Shown here one piece after another: positions 33,696-42,762 of a DNA stretch of 64,000 nt. The DNA lies in the NCBI GenBank assembly GCA_015099395.1, contig AP024096.1, positions 7,171,485 to 7,235,484 on the forward strand, read 5' to 3'. The DNA comes from Ktedonobacteria bacterium brp13 (GTDB lineage Bacteria > Chloroflexota > Ktedonobacteria > Ktedonobacterales > Ktedonobacteraceae). The notes under the pieces are model-generated. The model ran no database searches. It worked only from the letters and a program-made list of their open reading frames with translations, and was not told the origin of the DNA. Numbering within the stretch: the stretch's first letter is position 1; every line of letters starts with the position of its first letter. Made by a program: the position numbers and the translations under genes.

Positions 33696-36644
33696 TTATA
33701 CGCGATAAGGTGCGGCTGTTAATGGATCCTCTTTCTCTGGTAATATATCCACGTCTCTGGAATCCGTCACATGTAACTCCTCAGCTTGTAGTTTCGTCTG
33801 TCTGGCCTTTTGTTTTGTGGTATCCCAATAGCGGCAGAAGCCCAGTGCCAGAAGGATAAAGAAATACATACCGACCTCCTGGTTCCACATATCGTTGGAC
33901 TCGTAGCCCTGGATAAGAAAGCTCACAAAGGTTCCAATTGCAGCAGCCAGGAACAGACGCAACTCGAAATTGCCACTAGCATAGCGCCGGAGCAAGATCA
34001 GACCAGTGATCAGGAAAGCCAGAACCATCAGCGAGAGACCGATAACGCCAGTCTCATATAACGATTCCAGATAGATGTTATGTGCCGCAGCAGCGATAAC
34101 GTATCCGTTAAAGCCCACCTTCAGATTAGTCAGGAGCACGTCGGACGACTTCAATCCATTGCCCAGGAGTTGGCCAGGATCAAAATGTGAGAGTAGAGCT
34201 TGCCAGAGATAGGTGCGACCATTGAGTGACGAGATATCGCTATTCGCGAAGCGTGCCAGCACTGGAATGCCAGCAGCCGATGCACCTAGAATGACTAACC
34301 CGGCCAGTGCGATCCCACCGCCAATACCGATGCCGCGCATCTTCCAGGATGGTAGGAAGAGTATCGATATTGCCAGACCAGCACCTACCGCAATGAGCGT
34401 GCCACGGTTAAATGTCATAGCGAGAGCAAGCATAAAGATCAGCGTTAACACGACTCCAAGGCTGATTTTCCAGAAACCACGCAAGGTAAAGACGCGATAG
34501 ATAGCCAACGGAATAATGACCGACAGATAGAGACCCAGCGTCGGTGGCGTATCATAGAAGATCGAACTGATACGGAAGTAGCCGGTACTAGTATCAATCA
34601 CACCATGCTGCTTGATCACAAATCCATAGAAGCCATAGAATGCGATAAAGATTGCTGGTACGAGCATCATATCGATAAGGAGAAGCATCCTCTTGCGATC
34701 GGTGACCAGAATAATTACCAGCACAGAGACCCCGACAAAGTCCAGCAATTGCAACCAGATGATGATGAATTGTGAAATCGGAATCGGTGCGAATGCGATC
34801 CCCGGCAACATCCACAGGAAGTAGAGTAGCCAGAAGACCAGAGCAGGCATTCGCTTAAAGGCATCCTTAGTTGGCAGATAGAATAGCAATAGGAGTGTCG
34901 GTACAGTCAGGGCTGATAGCAGATTCGCGCCATTAAAAAGTGGGAGAGCAGAGCCAATAAAAACATTGATACATGCCCAACAGAGCAAAAGTATATATTG
35001 ATAACGCAACAGAGCTAGAATAATAATAGAGCCGAAAGCTACGCGAACAGTATAAGAAGCGTTAGATATAGAGCCAGCGACACCGCCAATAAAGACGATT
35101 AGTGCGAAAGCGATCTGCGAAAATTTCTTGCGGAAGGCATAGGTAAAGCCAAGATTATGGAGACTTGACCCACTCCCTCCCGTATGATTTGCGAAGTAGT
35201 CACCCATACTCACCTTCCGTAGAATATCCAGTAACTCTGGTGGTGGCGTCAACAAATGAAGTGGGCCAATGGTCCTGGTTAATACAATCAACAAGATGAA
35301 CATTGTACAGAAATAGTACAGAGAGGTAGCCAGTGCGATCCCTGCTCCACCCAGATAATGGCCGAAAACGGCATCGAAGAGAGCATTCGCAAAGAGCGTA
35401 AATGTACTGACCCACATCAGCACTCGTGTCCTACCCAGAGCACTAAACGCATGTGACGCAATAAAACCGATTGCCATAGGGAACATACCGACAGTAAAGC
35501 CAGCCAGGATTACTGCAGTGCTATCGGTATCGTGAGCAGTAAAGTTATGGCGTTGAAAAGCGAGTTGCACAATCAGGTGTGATCCTAGCGTCATTACAAC
35601 CGTCAGGATCAACGTTGCAATACCGACGACCCAGAGATAGAGTCGTAACGTTCCTTTGAAAGCCCTCATATCGTTGATTGATGCCTGATTGGCAAGGTAC
35701 GGGAGTGCCGCGCGTCCAACTGCCGCGAATAGCACGCCCGTCGGAACACTATTGAGCTTAAGCGCATTCGAGAGTGCCGAGATTGTTCCCGCAGGCTGGA
35801 ATGAGCCAAAGAAGTTATCGATGATCGGGCTCGCCATGCCAATCAGGCCTCCGCAAAACGCAGGCCACGCCGCAGCAAAGAGTGGCTTAAGTTCTGGCAT
35901 ACGTAGATCTATGACAGGCTTATATATCATCCTGGCTTTATGAGCACGATAGACAATTGCTCCAAATTGAACGAACTGCCCGACCAGTGTGCCCAGGCAT
36001 AGCATGACTGTGCCCAGACTATTCCCGCCGAAGTAGACAAAGACGACAGCTGTGAGCGGCACAAAGATACCAGCATATGCAGGCCAACCAAACTTGCCCT
36101 CAGTATTCAGCAAGCATTCCATAAAACTATTAAACGTCATCAGTGACAACAGCGGCATCGTCAGCGGTGCGAATGAGTTGGCGATCATGAGCGTCGATGG
36201 CTGTTCGCCAGGGGCTACCAGATAGAGTAGATAGTGGCTCCAGGCGATCGATCCTATTGTCAATAGAGCGCCTACGATCAGCAATAGATTTAAGAGAGTA
36301 CTGAAGAGTCTGGATGCCTGTGCACGCCCACGTCGCGTTCGTATGCCAGCGTAGATCGGAATAACAGACGACTCCATAGCACTGGCGATAAGAGGCGCAA
36401 CCGTAGTAGGGATCAGGACCGCAATATAGTAGGCATCCATATTTGCGCCCTGTCCGAACTTGGCTGTCACAATAATCTGATTGAGCAGGCCCATGAGGCG
36501 GATTAATAGATTCGCCGAGGCCAGACTGAGCAGTGCACGAAAGATATTTTTATTGGCAGACTTTATCTTTACCGCGACCAGTCGAGCACTTGTCGTGCTC
36601 AACGGCCGGCTATTAGAGTTTCCTTGATCTAGAGATTGAGACAT
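33696..36644 (-). CDS. Fusion of a MurJ-like lipid-linked oligosaccharide flippase with an O-antigen ligase/polymerase-like domain
   Basis: A single 982-residue membrane protein. Residues about 35-460 are a MurJ/MviN-type flippase (MOP superfamily): SANLLIRLMGLLNQIIVTAK, FGQGANMDAYYIAVLIP, ALPYLANQASI and many helices. A soluble linker (about 460-510; PPPELLDILRKVSMGDYF) follows. Residues about 510-945 are a second polytopic unit with Wzy_C/WaaL-type features: FNRGTLIAVGAGL, LNGRTYLWQALLSHF, and AAAHNIYLESLYETGVIGL with the conserved His-Asn. The reading frame is continuous and both halves are intact. It would combine flipping of the lipid-linked repeat unit with polymerisation or ligation at the outer face of the membrane. 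No separate wzx or wzy is seen in the window. Confidence 0.88.
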   Translation of the reverse strand: MSQSLDQGNSNSRPLSTTSARLVAVKIKSANKNIFRALLSLASANLLIRLMGLLNQIIVTAKFGQGANMDAYYIAVLIPTTVAPLIASAMESSVIPIYAGIRTRRGRAQASRLFSTLLNLLLIVGALLTIGSIAWSHYLLYLVAPGEQPSTLMIANSFAPLTMPLLSLMTFNSFMECLLNTEGKFGWPAYAGIFVPLTAVVFVYFGGNSLGTVMLCLGTLVGQFVQFGAIVYRAHKARMIYKPVIDLRMPELKPLFAAAWPAFCGGLIGMASPIIDNFFGSFQPAGTISALSNALKLNSVPTGVLFAAVGRAALPYLANQASINDMRAFKGTLRLYLWVVGIATLILTVVMTLGSHLIVQLAFQRHNFTAHDTDSTAVILAGFTVGMFPMAIGFIASHAFSALGRTRVLMWVSTFTLFANALFDAVFGHYLGGAGIALATSLYYFCTMFILLIVLTRTIGPLHLLTPPPELLDILRKVSMGDYFANHTGGSGSSLHNLGFTYAFRKKFSQIAFALIVFIGGVAGSISNASYTVRVAFGSIIILALLRYQYILLLCWACINVFIGSALPLFNGANLLSALTVPTLLLLFYLPTKDAFKRMPALVFWLLYFLWMLPGIAFAPIPISQFIIIWLQLLDFVGVSVLVIILVTDRKRMLLLIDMMLVPAIFIAFYGFYGFVIKQHGVIDTSTGYFRISSIFYDTPPTLGLYLSVIIPLAIYRVFTLRGFWKISLGVVLTLIFMLALAMTFNRGTLIAVGAGLAISILFLPSWKMRGIGIGGGIALAGLVILGASAAGIPVLARFANSDISSLNGRTYLWQALLSHFDPGQLLGNGLKSSDVLLTNLKVGFNGYVIAAAAHNIYLESLYETGVIGLSLMVLAFLITGLILLRRYASGNFELRLFLAAAIGTFVSFLIQGYESNDMWNQEVGMYFFILLALGFCRYWDTTKQKARQTKLQAEELHVTDSRDVDILPEKEDPLTAAPYRV

Positions 36645-36680
36645 TATTTTTTATTACCGTTCTATTGGAGCCTGCAAGGT

Positions 36681-37985
36681 CTAGAGCATGAATATTTTGG
36701 GATCCTGGAAGCCTTTGGTCATATTGCGCGTATCGACAATCGAGCGTGCTTCATCTACTATCCAGGCGGTGTCGTAGTAGTTGTGGTCGGTGACAACCAC
36801 CACACAATCCGCCGCCTGGAGCAGTCCGCTGCTTAGTTGCTGCGAATGCATTATGCGCCCACTTTGCAACGTCAGTGACGGCACAAAATCGTCATTGTAG
36901 AGCACCACACTTTTTCGTTCCAATAGCCCTCGTATGATATCGAGTGCAGGCGATTCACGTACATCGCTCACATTGCGCTTATAGGCTACGCCCAGTATCA
37001 GTACTGTCGCACCATTCAGACTGCGTCGTTGTTCATTAAGTGCATTGCTGATCTTGTTGATCACATAGTTAGGCATACTACTGTTGACATCAGCAGCCAA
37101 CTCGATAAAGCGTGCATTGTAGTCCATAGTACGCATCTTCCAGGAGAGATAGTGTGGATCAACCGGAATGCAGTGACCACCCAGGCCAGGGCCTGGTAGG
37201 AAGCGCATAAAGCCAAAGGGCTTGGTCGCTGCTGCATCAATTACTTCCCATACATTAATATTGAGTTTTTCGCAGATGATAGCAATCTCATTCACCAGGC
37301 CAATATTGACTGCGCGGAACGTATTTTCCAGCAACTTGGTCATCTCTGCGACACGAACAGAAGAGACCGGTATAACCTGTTCGATTGCTGAAGCATAGAA
37401 GGCGTGGGCCAGTTCGGTGCAGTCTGCCGTAATGCCACCAACGATCTTTGGTGTATTTTTAGCACCAAAGTGTGGGTTACCCGGATCGATCCGTTCAGGA
37501 GAGAAGGCCAGGAAGAAGTCCTGCCCGACATGGAGTCCAGTGCTCTCAAGCTCTGGCAGTAGAACCTCATCCGTCGTACCTGGATAGGTTGTACTCTCTA
37601 AAACGATGATCTGGCCGGGATGCAGATGTGCACGAATGTCGCGTGTTGCAGACAGAATGTACGAGATATCTGGGTCACGCGTCTTGCGGAGCGGAGTAGG
37701 GACGCAGATACTGATTGCGTCGATATCTCGCAGAGCAGCAAAATCAGTAGTGAAGGTGAGCCGACCTTTATCGATATAACTCTGTAGGTTGCTACTATCG
37801 ACATCTGGAATATAGCTATGGCCAGCGTTCGCCTGGTCAACACGCTGCTGATTGATGTCCAGGCCAGTGACATTGAATCCTGCTTCAGCGAAGGTGAGTG
37901 CCAATGGGAAGCCGACATATCCAAGCCCAATAACGCCGACACGCAGCGAGTGCTGAGCGATCTTCTCGATAAGTTGCTGTTTCAT
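36681..37985 (-). CDS. UDP-N-acetylhexosamine 6-dehydrogenase (nucleotide-sugar dehydrogenase, WbpA/WecC type)
   Basis: Oxidises C6 of a UDP-N-acetylhexosamine to a uronic acid using NAD. It has 434 residues: Rossmann motif RVGVIGLGYVGFPLALTF, CVPTPLRKTRDPD, LESTTYPGTTDEVLLPELE, FSPERIDPGN, and GLGGHCIPVDPHYLSW with the catalytic Cys at about 270. The C-terminal UDP-binding domain contains GVAYKRNVSDVRESPALD. It is the source of the uronic acid predicted for the polymer. It lies between the kinase/chain-length gene and the flippase fusion. Confidence 0.94.
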   Translation of the reverse strand: MKQQLIEKIAQHSLRVGVIGLGYVGFPLALTFAEAGFNVTGLDINQQRVDQANAGHSYIPDVDSSNLQSYIDKGRLTFTTDFAALRDIDAISICVPTPLRKTRDPDISYILSATRDIRAHLHPGQIIVLESTTYPGTTDEVLLPELESTGLHVGQDFFLAFSPERIDPGNPHFGAKNTPKIVGGITADCTELAHAFYASAIEQVIPVSSVRVAEMTKLLENTFRAVNIGLVNEIAIICEKLNINVWEVIDAAATKPFGFMRFLPGPGLGGHCIPVDPHYLSWKMRTMDYNARFIELAADVNSSMPNYVINKISNALNEQRRSLNGATVLILGVAYKRNVSDVRESPALDIIRGLLERKSVVLYNDDFVPSLTLQSGRIMHSQQLSSGLLQAADCVVVVTDHNYYDTAWIVDEARSIVDTRNMTKGFQDPKIFML

Positions 37986-38019
37986 CCCTGTTGTGCTTCC
38001 TTGTTTTATGCGCGAGCGC

Positions 38020-38040
38020 AGGAGGGCATCAGGCCCTCCT
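38020..38040 (-). other. Intercistronic hairpin after the Wzc-like gene
   Basis: An 8-bp perfect GC-rich stem AGGAGGGC/GCCCTCCT with a 5-nt loop starts 3 bases beyond the stop codon at 38043. It has no T-run, so it is more likely an mRNA processing or stability element than a terminator. Confidence 0.5.
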
Positions 38041-38042
38041 CT

Positions 38043-39476
38043 TTAACGTTTATTATTCGTCGAAGGTATTATCACAGTATTTGCTGCGTCGATAGCATGA
38101 TTGATAGGTGGAGTATGTGGCGGAAGCGCTGCATTGATATCCGCGCGTGGGCGAGACTGAATATTGCTGAGATAGTCATGGACTCCACCAAACTCGCTCC
38201 ACTTACTTTTATTAAGAGCAACGCCCAGTAACCGTGTGCTGGTACGCGCCAGGGCCTCTTTAGCGCGCACAATAGCTTTACGAGATGTATTCGAAGCATC
38301 GACAACCAGAATTGTCACCTGCATATAAGTAGCGATAATCTGCGCATCGGCGATTGGAAGTAGCGGTGGTGCGTCGAAGATCACATAATCAAACTTGGGT
38401 GTTGTACGGAAATGATTGAATAGTTGTGAGGCAAGTTGGGACTGCAAAAGCTCTGACGGGTTTGAAGGGAGCAGTCCGGCTGGTAGCACACGCAACGATG
38501 GGATTTCGGTTGACTGACCATCGAGTTCAGACTCGGTCTGCTTCCAGGACTCAAGAAAGGCGTTGGAGAGGCCGTTCTGCGATTTGAGTTGGAAATGTTG
38601 ATCCAGGACCGGGTGACGCAGATCCGCGTCTACCAACAGGACACGTTTCCCCGACATCGCCAAAAATGACGCCATATTGGCGGCAATCGTGCTTTTGCCT
38701 TCACTCGCGAGCGCGCTGGTAACCATCACTAACTTGAAAGGGCGTATAACCTGCGCCATGCCCAGGTTCGCACAAAGCATGCGGCAACCTTCAGCCAGTT
38801 CTGGTGTATCCTCAGCATTTTTGGTGCGCTGTTTGCGTGAAAGCTCAGGAATGATCGTCAAAACATCAGCACCGAGCAATTTATTAATCTCTTCGGGTGC
38901 CGTCAGACGGTCATCAACCCATTCAAAGATAACGATGATGGCCAGCGCCAGACCGAGACCAACCAGAGCACCAAAGACTGCGTCCGTACTGGGCTTTGGG
39001 CGGATCGGGGTTGTTGGTACAACCGCAGGGATGATGCCAAAATTCGCCTGACTGTTCAGATTCGTATTTGCATAGCTCTCAAAATTACGTGCGACATCAT
39101 TAGAGATCTGTGCCGCCACATTTGGATCACTGTTGTCCACAGCGACTTCAATGATCGGTGTATTTGATTGTGGCTTTGTACTGACCATACTCTGCAACTG
39201 CTGCAGCGTCATATTATGCTCAGTCGCTACACTCTCAAGTACCTTTGGATCAGTGATCAGCTGGTTATACGTCGTCTGCATCGATAGCGCAGCCTGAGCA
39301 CTATCAAACTGTGAAGACCCTGGGAGCGAAATAACAAGGCTAGTTGTAGCCTCATAGACCGGTTTCATCAACTTTGTTACCAAATAAGTTGCGCCGCCGC
39401 AAATCACTACACCCAGGATAATGACCCATGCCCAGCGTTTGATAAGTAGTATATAACGACTCAACGACATTCGCAT
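38043..39476 (-). CDS. Wzc-like chain-length determinant / BY-kinase-type ATPase
   Basis: Controls polymer length and export in Wzx/Wzy systems. It has 477 residues. The Wzz domain has two membrane segments (about 14-35 and 165-185) around an extracytoplasmic part, with VYEATTSLVIS and the Pro-rich PTTPIRPKPS before TM2. The C-terminal cytoplasmic ATPase has Walker A SALASEGKST, A' VLLVDADLRHP and B VIFDAPPLL. The usual tail of clustered tyrosines is missing: only one Tyr occurs in the last 60 residues (HDYLSN). AAGGACGG precedes the ATG. It is the first gene of the minus-strand EPS operon. Confidence 0.9.
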   Translation of the reverse strand: MRMSLSRYILLIKRWAWVIILGVVICGGATYLVTKLMKPVYEATTSLVISLPGSSQFDSAQAALSMQTTYNQLITDPKVLESVATEHNMTLQQLQSMVSTKPQSNTPIIEVAVDNSDPNVAAQISNDVARNFESYANTNLNSQANFGIIPAVVPTTPIRPKPSTDAVFGALVGLGLALAIIVIFEWVDDRLTAPEEINKLLGADVLTIIPELSRKQRTKNAEDTPELAEGCRMLCANLGMAQVIRPFKLVMVTSALASEGKSTIAANMASFLAMSGKRVLLVDADLRHPVLDQHFQLKSQNGLSNAFLESWKQTESELDGQSTEIPSLRVLPAGLLPSNPSELLQSQLASQLFNHFRTTPKFDYVIFDAPPLLPIADAQIIATYMQVTILVVDASNTSRKAIVRAKEALARTSTRLLGVALNKSKWSEFGGVHDYLSNIQSRPRADINAALPPHTPPINHAIDAANTVIIPSTNNKR

Positions 39477-40391
39477 GTGGATACCGTCCTTACCAATAAA
39501 ATTTTGATCTTGTGAAATGTTTCTAAGATTTTAGACAAACAGCTATACATTGGATTGGTACATTTTTATCAACCGTGAGGAAGAGGAGCAGCCTCGTCCT
39601 GTCAGCTGTATTTATAAGTAAAAAACCTTTGATGCTGCAGCAGTCAGCTGGCTCATTATTCCCCCATTCGTTTAGAAGATACAATCTGTAGCCTCGTATT
39701 CAGGTTGCAGCAGGTGTTGAGAATGCGTTGAAAATAGAACACCTATGTTTAGATAGGAACTCTTCTTTACCTCCTATCGTATCACTTTATCTTTTATTGT
39801 TAATTATGTACGTCCTCCATCGTCTATTCTGCTAGTTTCAATATAGCGTAGCAGATATATTTCCTCTTATTGATTGCTTGTTGATACAAAATTATCTGTA
39901 TCTGCTTATGTATCACGAGCCATCTTCTTCTTGAATGTATTTCGTTCAATGTTCGTAGTATAATATATAATAAGCTACTCGTGTGGATAAGGGGAGTAAT
40001 TTCCTAGAATGCATCTTTTATTGTTTGCTTCCTGATATTTTATCATGATATGCATGGGGACTTTATCTTATGCTTGGCATGTAGATAATAATTTCTCTAC
40101 AACACTTTGTTATACTTCACTGTTTCTCTACCTGCATATACATCTTTTTATCACAGCCATTATGGTAATTTAGTAGGGGTGCATTGGAATACTAGTTGCA
40201 TTGTGTTGAGTCACCATGTATGCTAGTAGAGCACATGCTTATAATAGATTAATGTATGCCATTATACAGTTTAACCCTTAAGCAAGTAGTATATACGAAG
40301 CTACTAACAAATGCTCATTTCTACTTTCATACTCATTTTAAATGTAAAAGTGACGTGTCAGGGATCTTTCTTGTAGCAGAAGAGGATATCT
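39477..40391. other. Long divergent intergenic region of the EPS locus
   Basis: About 915 bp of AT-rich sequence between the divergent Wzc-like and deacetylase operons. It must contain both promoters. No coding frame is convincing. A small inverted repeat GATACA/TGTATC (39883-39888, 39897-39902) is the only symmetrical site noticed and could bind a regulator. Confidence 0.45.
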
Positions 40392-41441
40392 ATGCGAAAA
40401 ATTGTACGCCTGATAGTGGCAGCGTTGTTTTATTACAGTGGTCTGGTGGGCCTGTGGAGTCGCAAGATGCAGAAACAGGGCCCACAGCTTATTATCTTGA
40501 ACTATCATCGGGCCAGTCGTGGCGATCTACGACGTCAAATGCTCTATCTGAGCCGATATTATCGGGTGATGCATCTGGATGAAGCACTCGAAGAGTTGTA
40601 CGCCCCTCCTGGGCAACAGTCTCAGTCTCATGATCCCCGTACCGCTGTTGTATTGACCTTCGATGATGGCTATTGTGACAACTATACACATGCCTTCAAG
40701 TATGCATGTGAGCTGCATATTCCGATCACCCTGTTCCTCATTCCCAGCTATCTGGACAGCGGCGATTACTTCTGGTGGGGTGAGGGTAAACGCCTGGTCA
40801 AACATGCGACGGTTGCGACGATCTCTCTGGATGGTCGCACTTATCAGGTACAGGGAACACAGAAAGAGCAAAAGGCGTTAACAACCAGTATCGATGCTCA
40901 TTTACGCTATGCGCATTCAATCGCTGAGCGTGATACTTTTCTGGTTCGTATACGCCAGGAGTTGGCGGTAGAGCCAACACGGGGTGTGATCGCTGATGAT
41001 GAGGATATCACTGTTCCATTAACCTGGGCGCAAGTTCGTGAGATGCAGGAAAGTGGTTGGGTCTCTTATGGTGCGCATACTATGCATCATCCGGTCTTAT
41101 CCTACATATCTGATCCAGGCGAGGTGTATGCAGAGATCTCAAACAGTCGTGAAGTGCTTGAGGAGCGCCTGGGCAAAAAAATCCGTTCCTTTGCTTACCC
41201 TATTGGTCGGGCAGAGCATATAGGGGATGAAGCCATAAAGGCCGTCAAGAAGGCGGGTTTTTCATGGGCAGTCACGACGCATAGTGGATTTGCAACTCCC
41301 CAGAATGATCCCTATCTACTGGAGCGTACGTTAACGGATGCCTCGCGACACTGGTTGCTGTTAGCGGCTGAGCTCTCCGGTATCTGGAGCGCCTTTAGAT
41401 TTTTGTGGAAACCTTTTGTCCACGAGGAAGAAAATCTATAG
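40392..41441 (+). CDS. Polysaccharide deacetylase (NodB-like, CE4), copy 1
   Basis: Metal-dependent N- or O-deacetylase of 349 residues. The N-terminus has a hydrophobic stretch (LIVAALFYYSGLVGLWS) that may anchor it. The catalytic motifs are VVLTFDDGYCDN (Asp pair), GAHTMHHPVLS (metal His) and RSFAYPIGRAEH. Between them is an insertion with YFWWGEGK. GAGGATAT precedes the ATG. It starts a plus-strand operon whose last deacetylase (45366) is its paralogue. Confidence 0.92.
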   Translation: MRKIVRLIVAALFYYSGLVGLWSRKMQKQGPQLIILNYHRASRGDLRRQMLYLSRYYRVMHLDEALEELYAPPGQQSQSHDPRTAVVLTFDDGYCDNYTHAFKYACELHIPITLFLIPSYLDSGDYFWWGEGKRLVKHATVATISLDGRTYQVQGTQKEQKALTTSIDAHLRYAHSIAERDTFLVRIRQELAVEPTRGVIADDEDITVPLTWAQVREMQESGWVSYGAHTMHHPVLSYISDPGEVYAEISNSREVLEERLGKKIRSFAYPIGRAEHIGDEAIKAVKKAGFSWAVTTHSGFATPQNDPYLLERTLTDASRHWLLLAAELSGIWSAFRFLWKPFVHEEENL

Positions 41442-41506
41442 CTGGTTTTACCCCATGTGTCAATCAAAGTGAGTATTTATATATAAGAGTAAGGAGTTTT
41501 ATTCGA

Positions 41507-42733
41507 ATGAGCATTATCTCTAATGCACAAAAAGAGCAGCAAGAGAAAGCTGTTACTCAGTATGATGTAGTGATCGTTGGTGCTGGACCATATGGGCTCT
41601 CAATTGCTGCGCACCTGCTTGATAAAGGCCTCAATGTTGCGATCTTTGGTAAGCCCCTTGAACTCTGGCGCGAGCATATGCCCAGGGGTATGAATCTCCG
41701 TTCGCACTGGTGGGCGACTAATCTCTCTGATCCTAAGCAGCACTATACCTTCAAGCGTTTCTTAAAGCTGAAGGGTTACTCTCAAGAGCATCCAACGCCA
41801 ATAGAGCATTTTATAGAATATGCAACATGGTTTCAGCAGAATGTAGTCCCCAATGTCGACGAGACCTATGTAGCGTCGATTGAGCGTAACAACGGTCTCT
41901 ATACAGTGAATCTGGAAGACGGTCGGGTCGTGCGGACTCCGTCAGTCGTGATGGCGATTGGTGTCTACTATTTTGCAAATAAGCCGACCGAGTACGACGT
42001 ACTGCCACCCGAACTGGTCTCGCACTCATTTGAGTATGCTAACTTTGAGCGTTTCAAAGGCAAGCATATCTTGATTGTGGGCGCCGGACAAAGTGGTGTA
42101 GAGAATGCGGCTCTGGCCTATGAAGAGGGGGTTGAGGTATCACTGCTGGCACGCCGCCCAATCTTATGGCTAGCACCAGATCGCACTGATGAGCGTACGC
42201 TGAAGCAAAAGATCCAGGCTCCGAACGCAGGCATCGCCCCAGGCTGGGCAAACTGGGCTTTAGAGGCGTTCCCTTATCTCTTCTATCGTCTGTCTCAACC
42301 CGCCAAAGACAAGTATCTGCGCACACATTATAACGCAGCCGCCTCTGACTGGTTGTTTGATCGCACAAAAGATAAAGTGCATATCTATGAGCAGCGCACA
42401 GTGACGCAGCTTGAGCCGAAGGATGGTGGTTGTGATGTGACACTATCGGATGGAGAGAATCTTCATGTGGACCATATTATGCTGGCGACCGGCTATGTAG
42501 TTAACGTGAAGAAGATGACGATGCTTGCGCCGGCACTACTTGAGCAGTTACGCGCGGATAATGGTATCCCACAATTAAATCCCTGGTTTGAGACGAATAT
42601 GCCAGGCCTGTACTTTGTTGGTTTGAGCTCTATTCGCGGCTTTGGTCCTCTCTATCGTTTTGTGGTTGGTGCGAAGGCGGCGGCTCCACGTGTGGCAAGT
42701 GCAATCGCTCGCCGTGCAGAACGTCTTAAATAA
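41507..42733 (+). CDS. FAD-dependent oxidoreductase/monooxygenase-like, copy 1
   Basis: Two-dinucleotide-binding flavoprotein of 408 residues. The FAD motif is DVVIVGAGPYGLSIAAHL, the NAD(P) motif is ILIVGAGQSGVENAAL, and a C-terminal ATGY motif is present (LATGYVVNV). It resembles flavin monooxygenases and ornithine/lysine N-hydroxylases in layout, but the substrate is unknown. The ATG at 41507 has AAGGAG 10 bases upstream; the upstream frame from 41405 lies inside the deacetylase gene. It has a clear paralogue at 44028 with the shared stretch VPNVDETY. Confidence 0.88.
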   Translation: MSIISNAQKEQQEKAVTQYDVVIVGAGPYGLSIAAHLLDKGLNVAIFGKPLELWREHMPRGMNLRSHWWATNLSDPKQHYTFKRFLKLKGYSQEHPTPIEHFIEYATWFQQNVVPNVDETYVASIERNNGLYTVNLEDGRVVRTPSVVMAIGVYYFANKPTEYDVLPPELVSHSFEYANFERFKGKHILIVGAGQSGVENAALAYEEGVEVSLLARRPILWLAPDRTDERTLKQKIQAPNAGIAPGWANWALEAFPYLFYRLSQPAKDKYLRTHYNAAASDWLFDRTKDKVHIYEQRTVTQLEPKDGGCDVTLSDGENLHVDHIMLATGYVVNVKKMTMLAPALLEQLRADNGIPQLNPWFETNMPGLYFVGLSSIRGFGPLYRFVVGAKAAAPRVASAIARRAERLK

Positions 42734-42762
42734 TTCCCTGTTAAGAATAGGAAAAATACGTC

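Noticed and set aside
40256-40582. 108-codon frame overlapping the first deacetylase
   Set aside because: It shares sequence with the start of a clear CE4 deacetylase in another frame and has no motif of its own.
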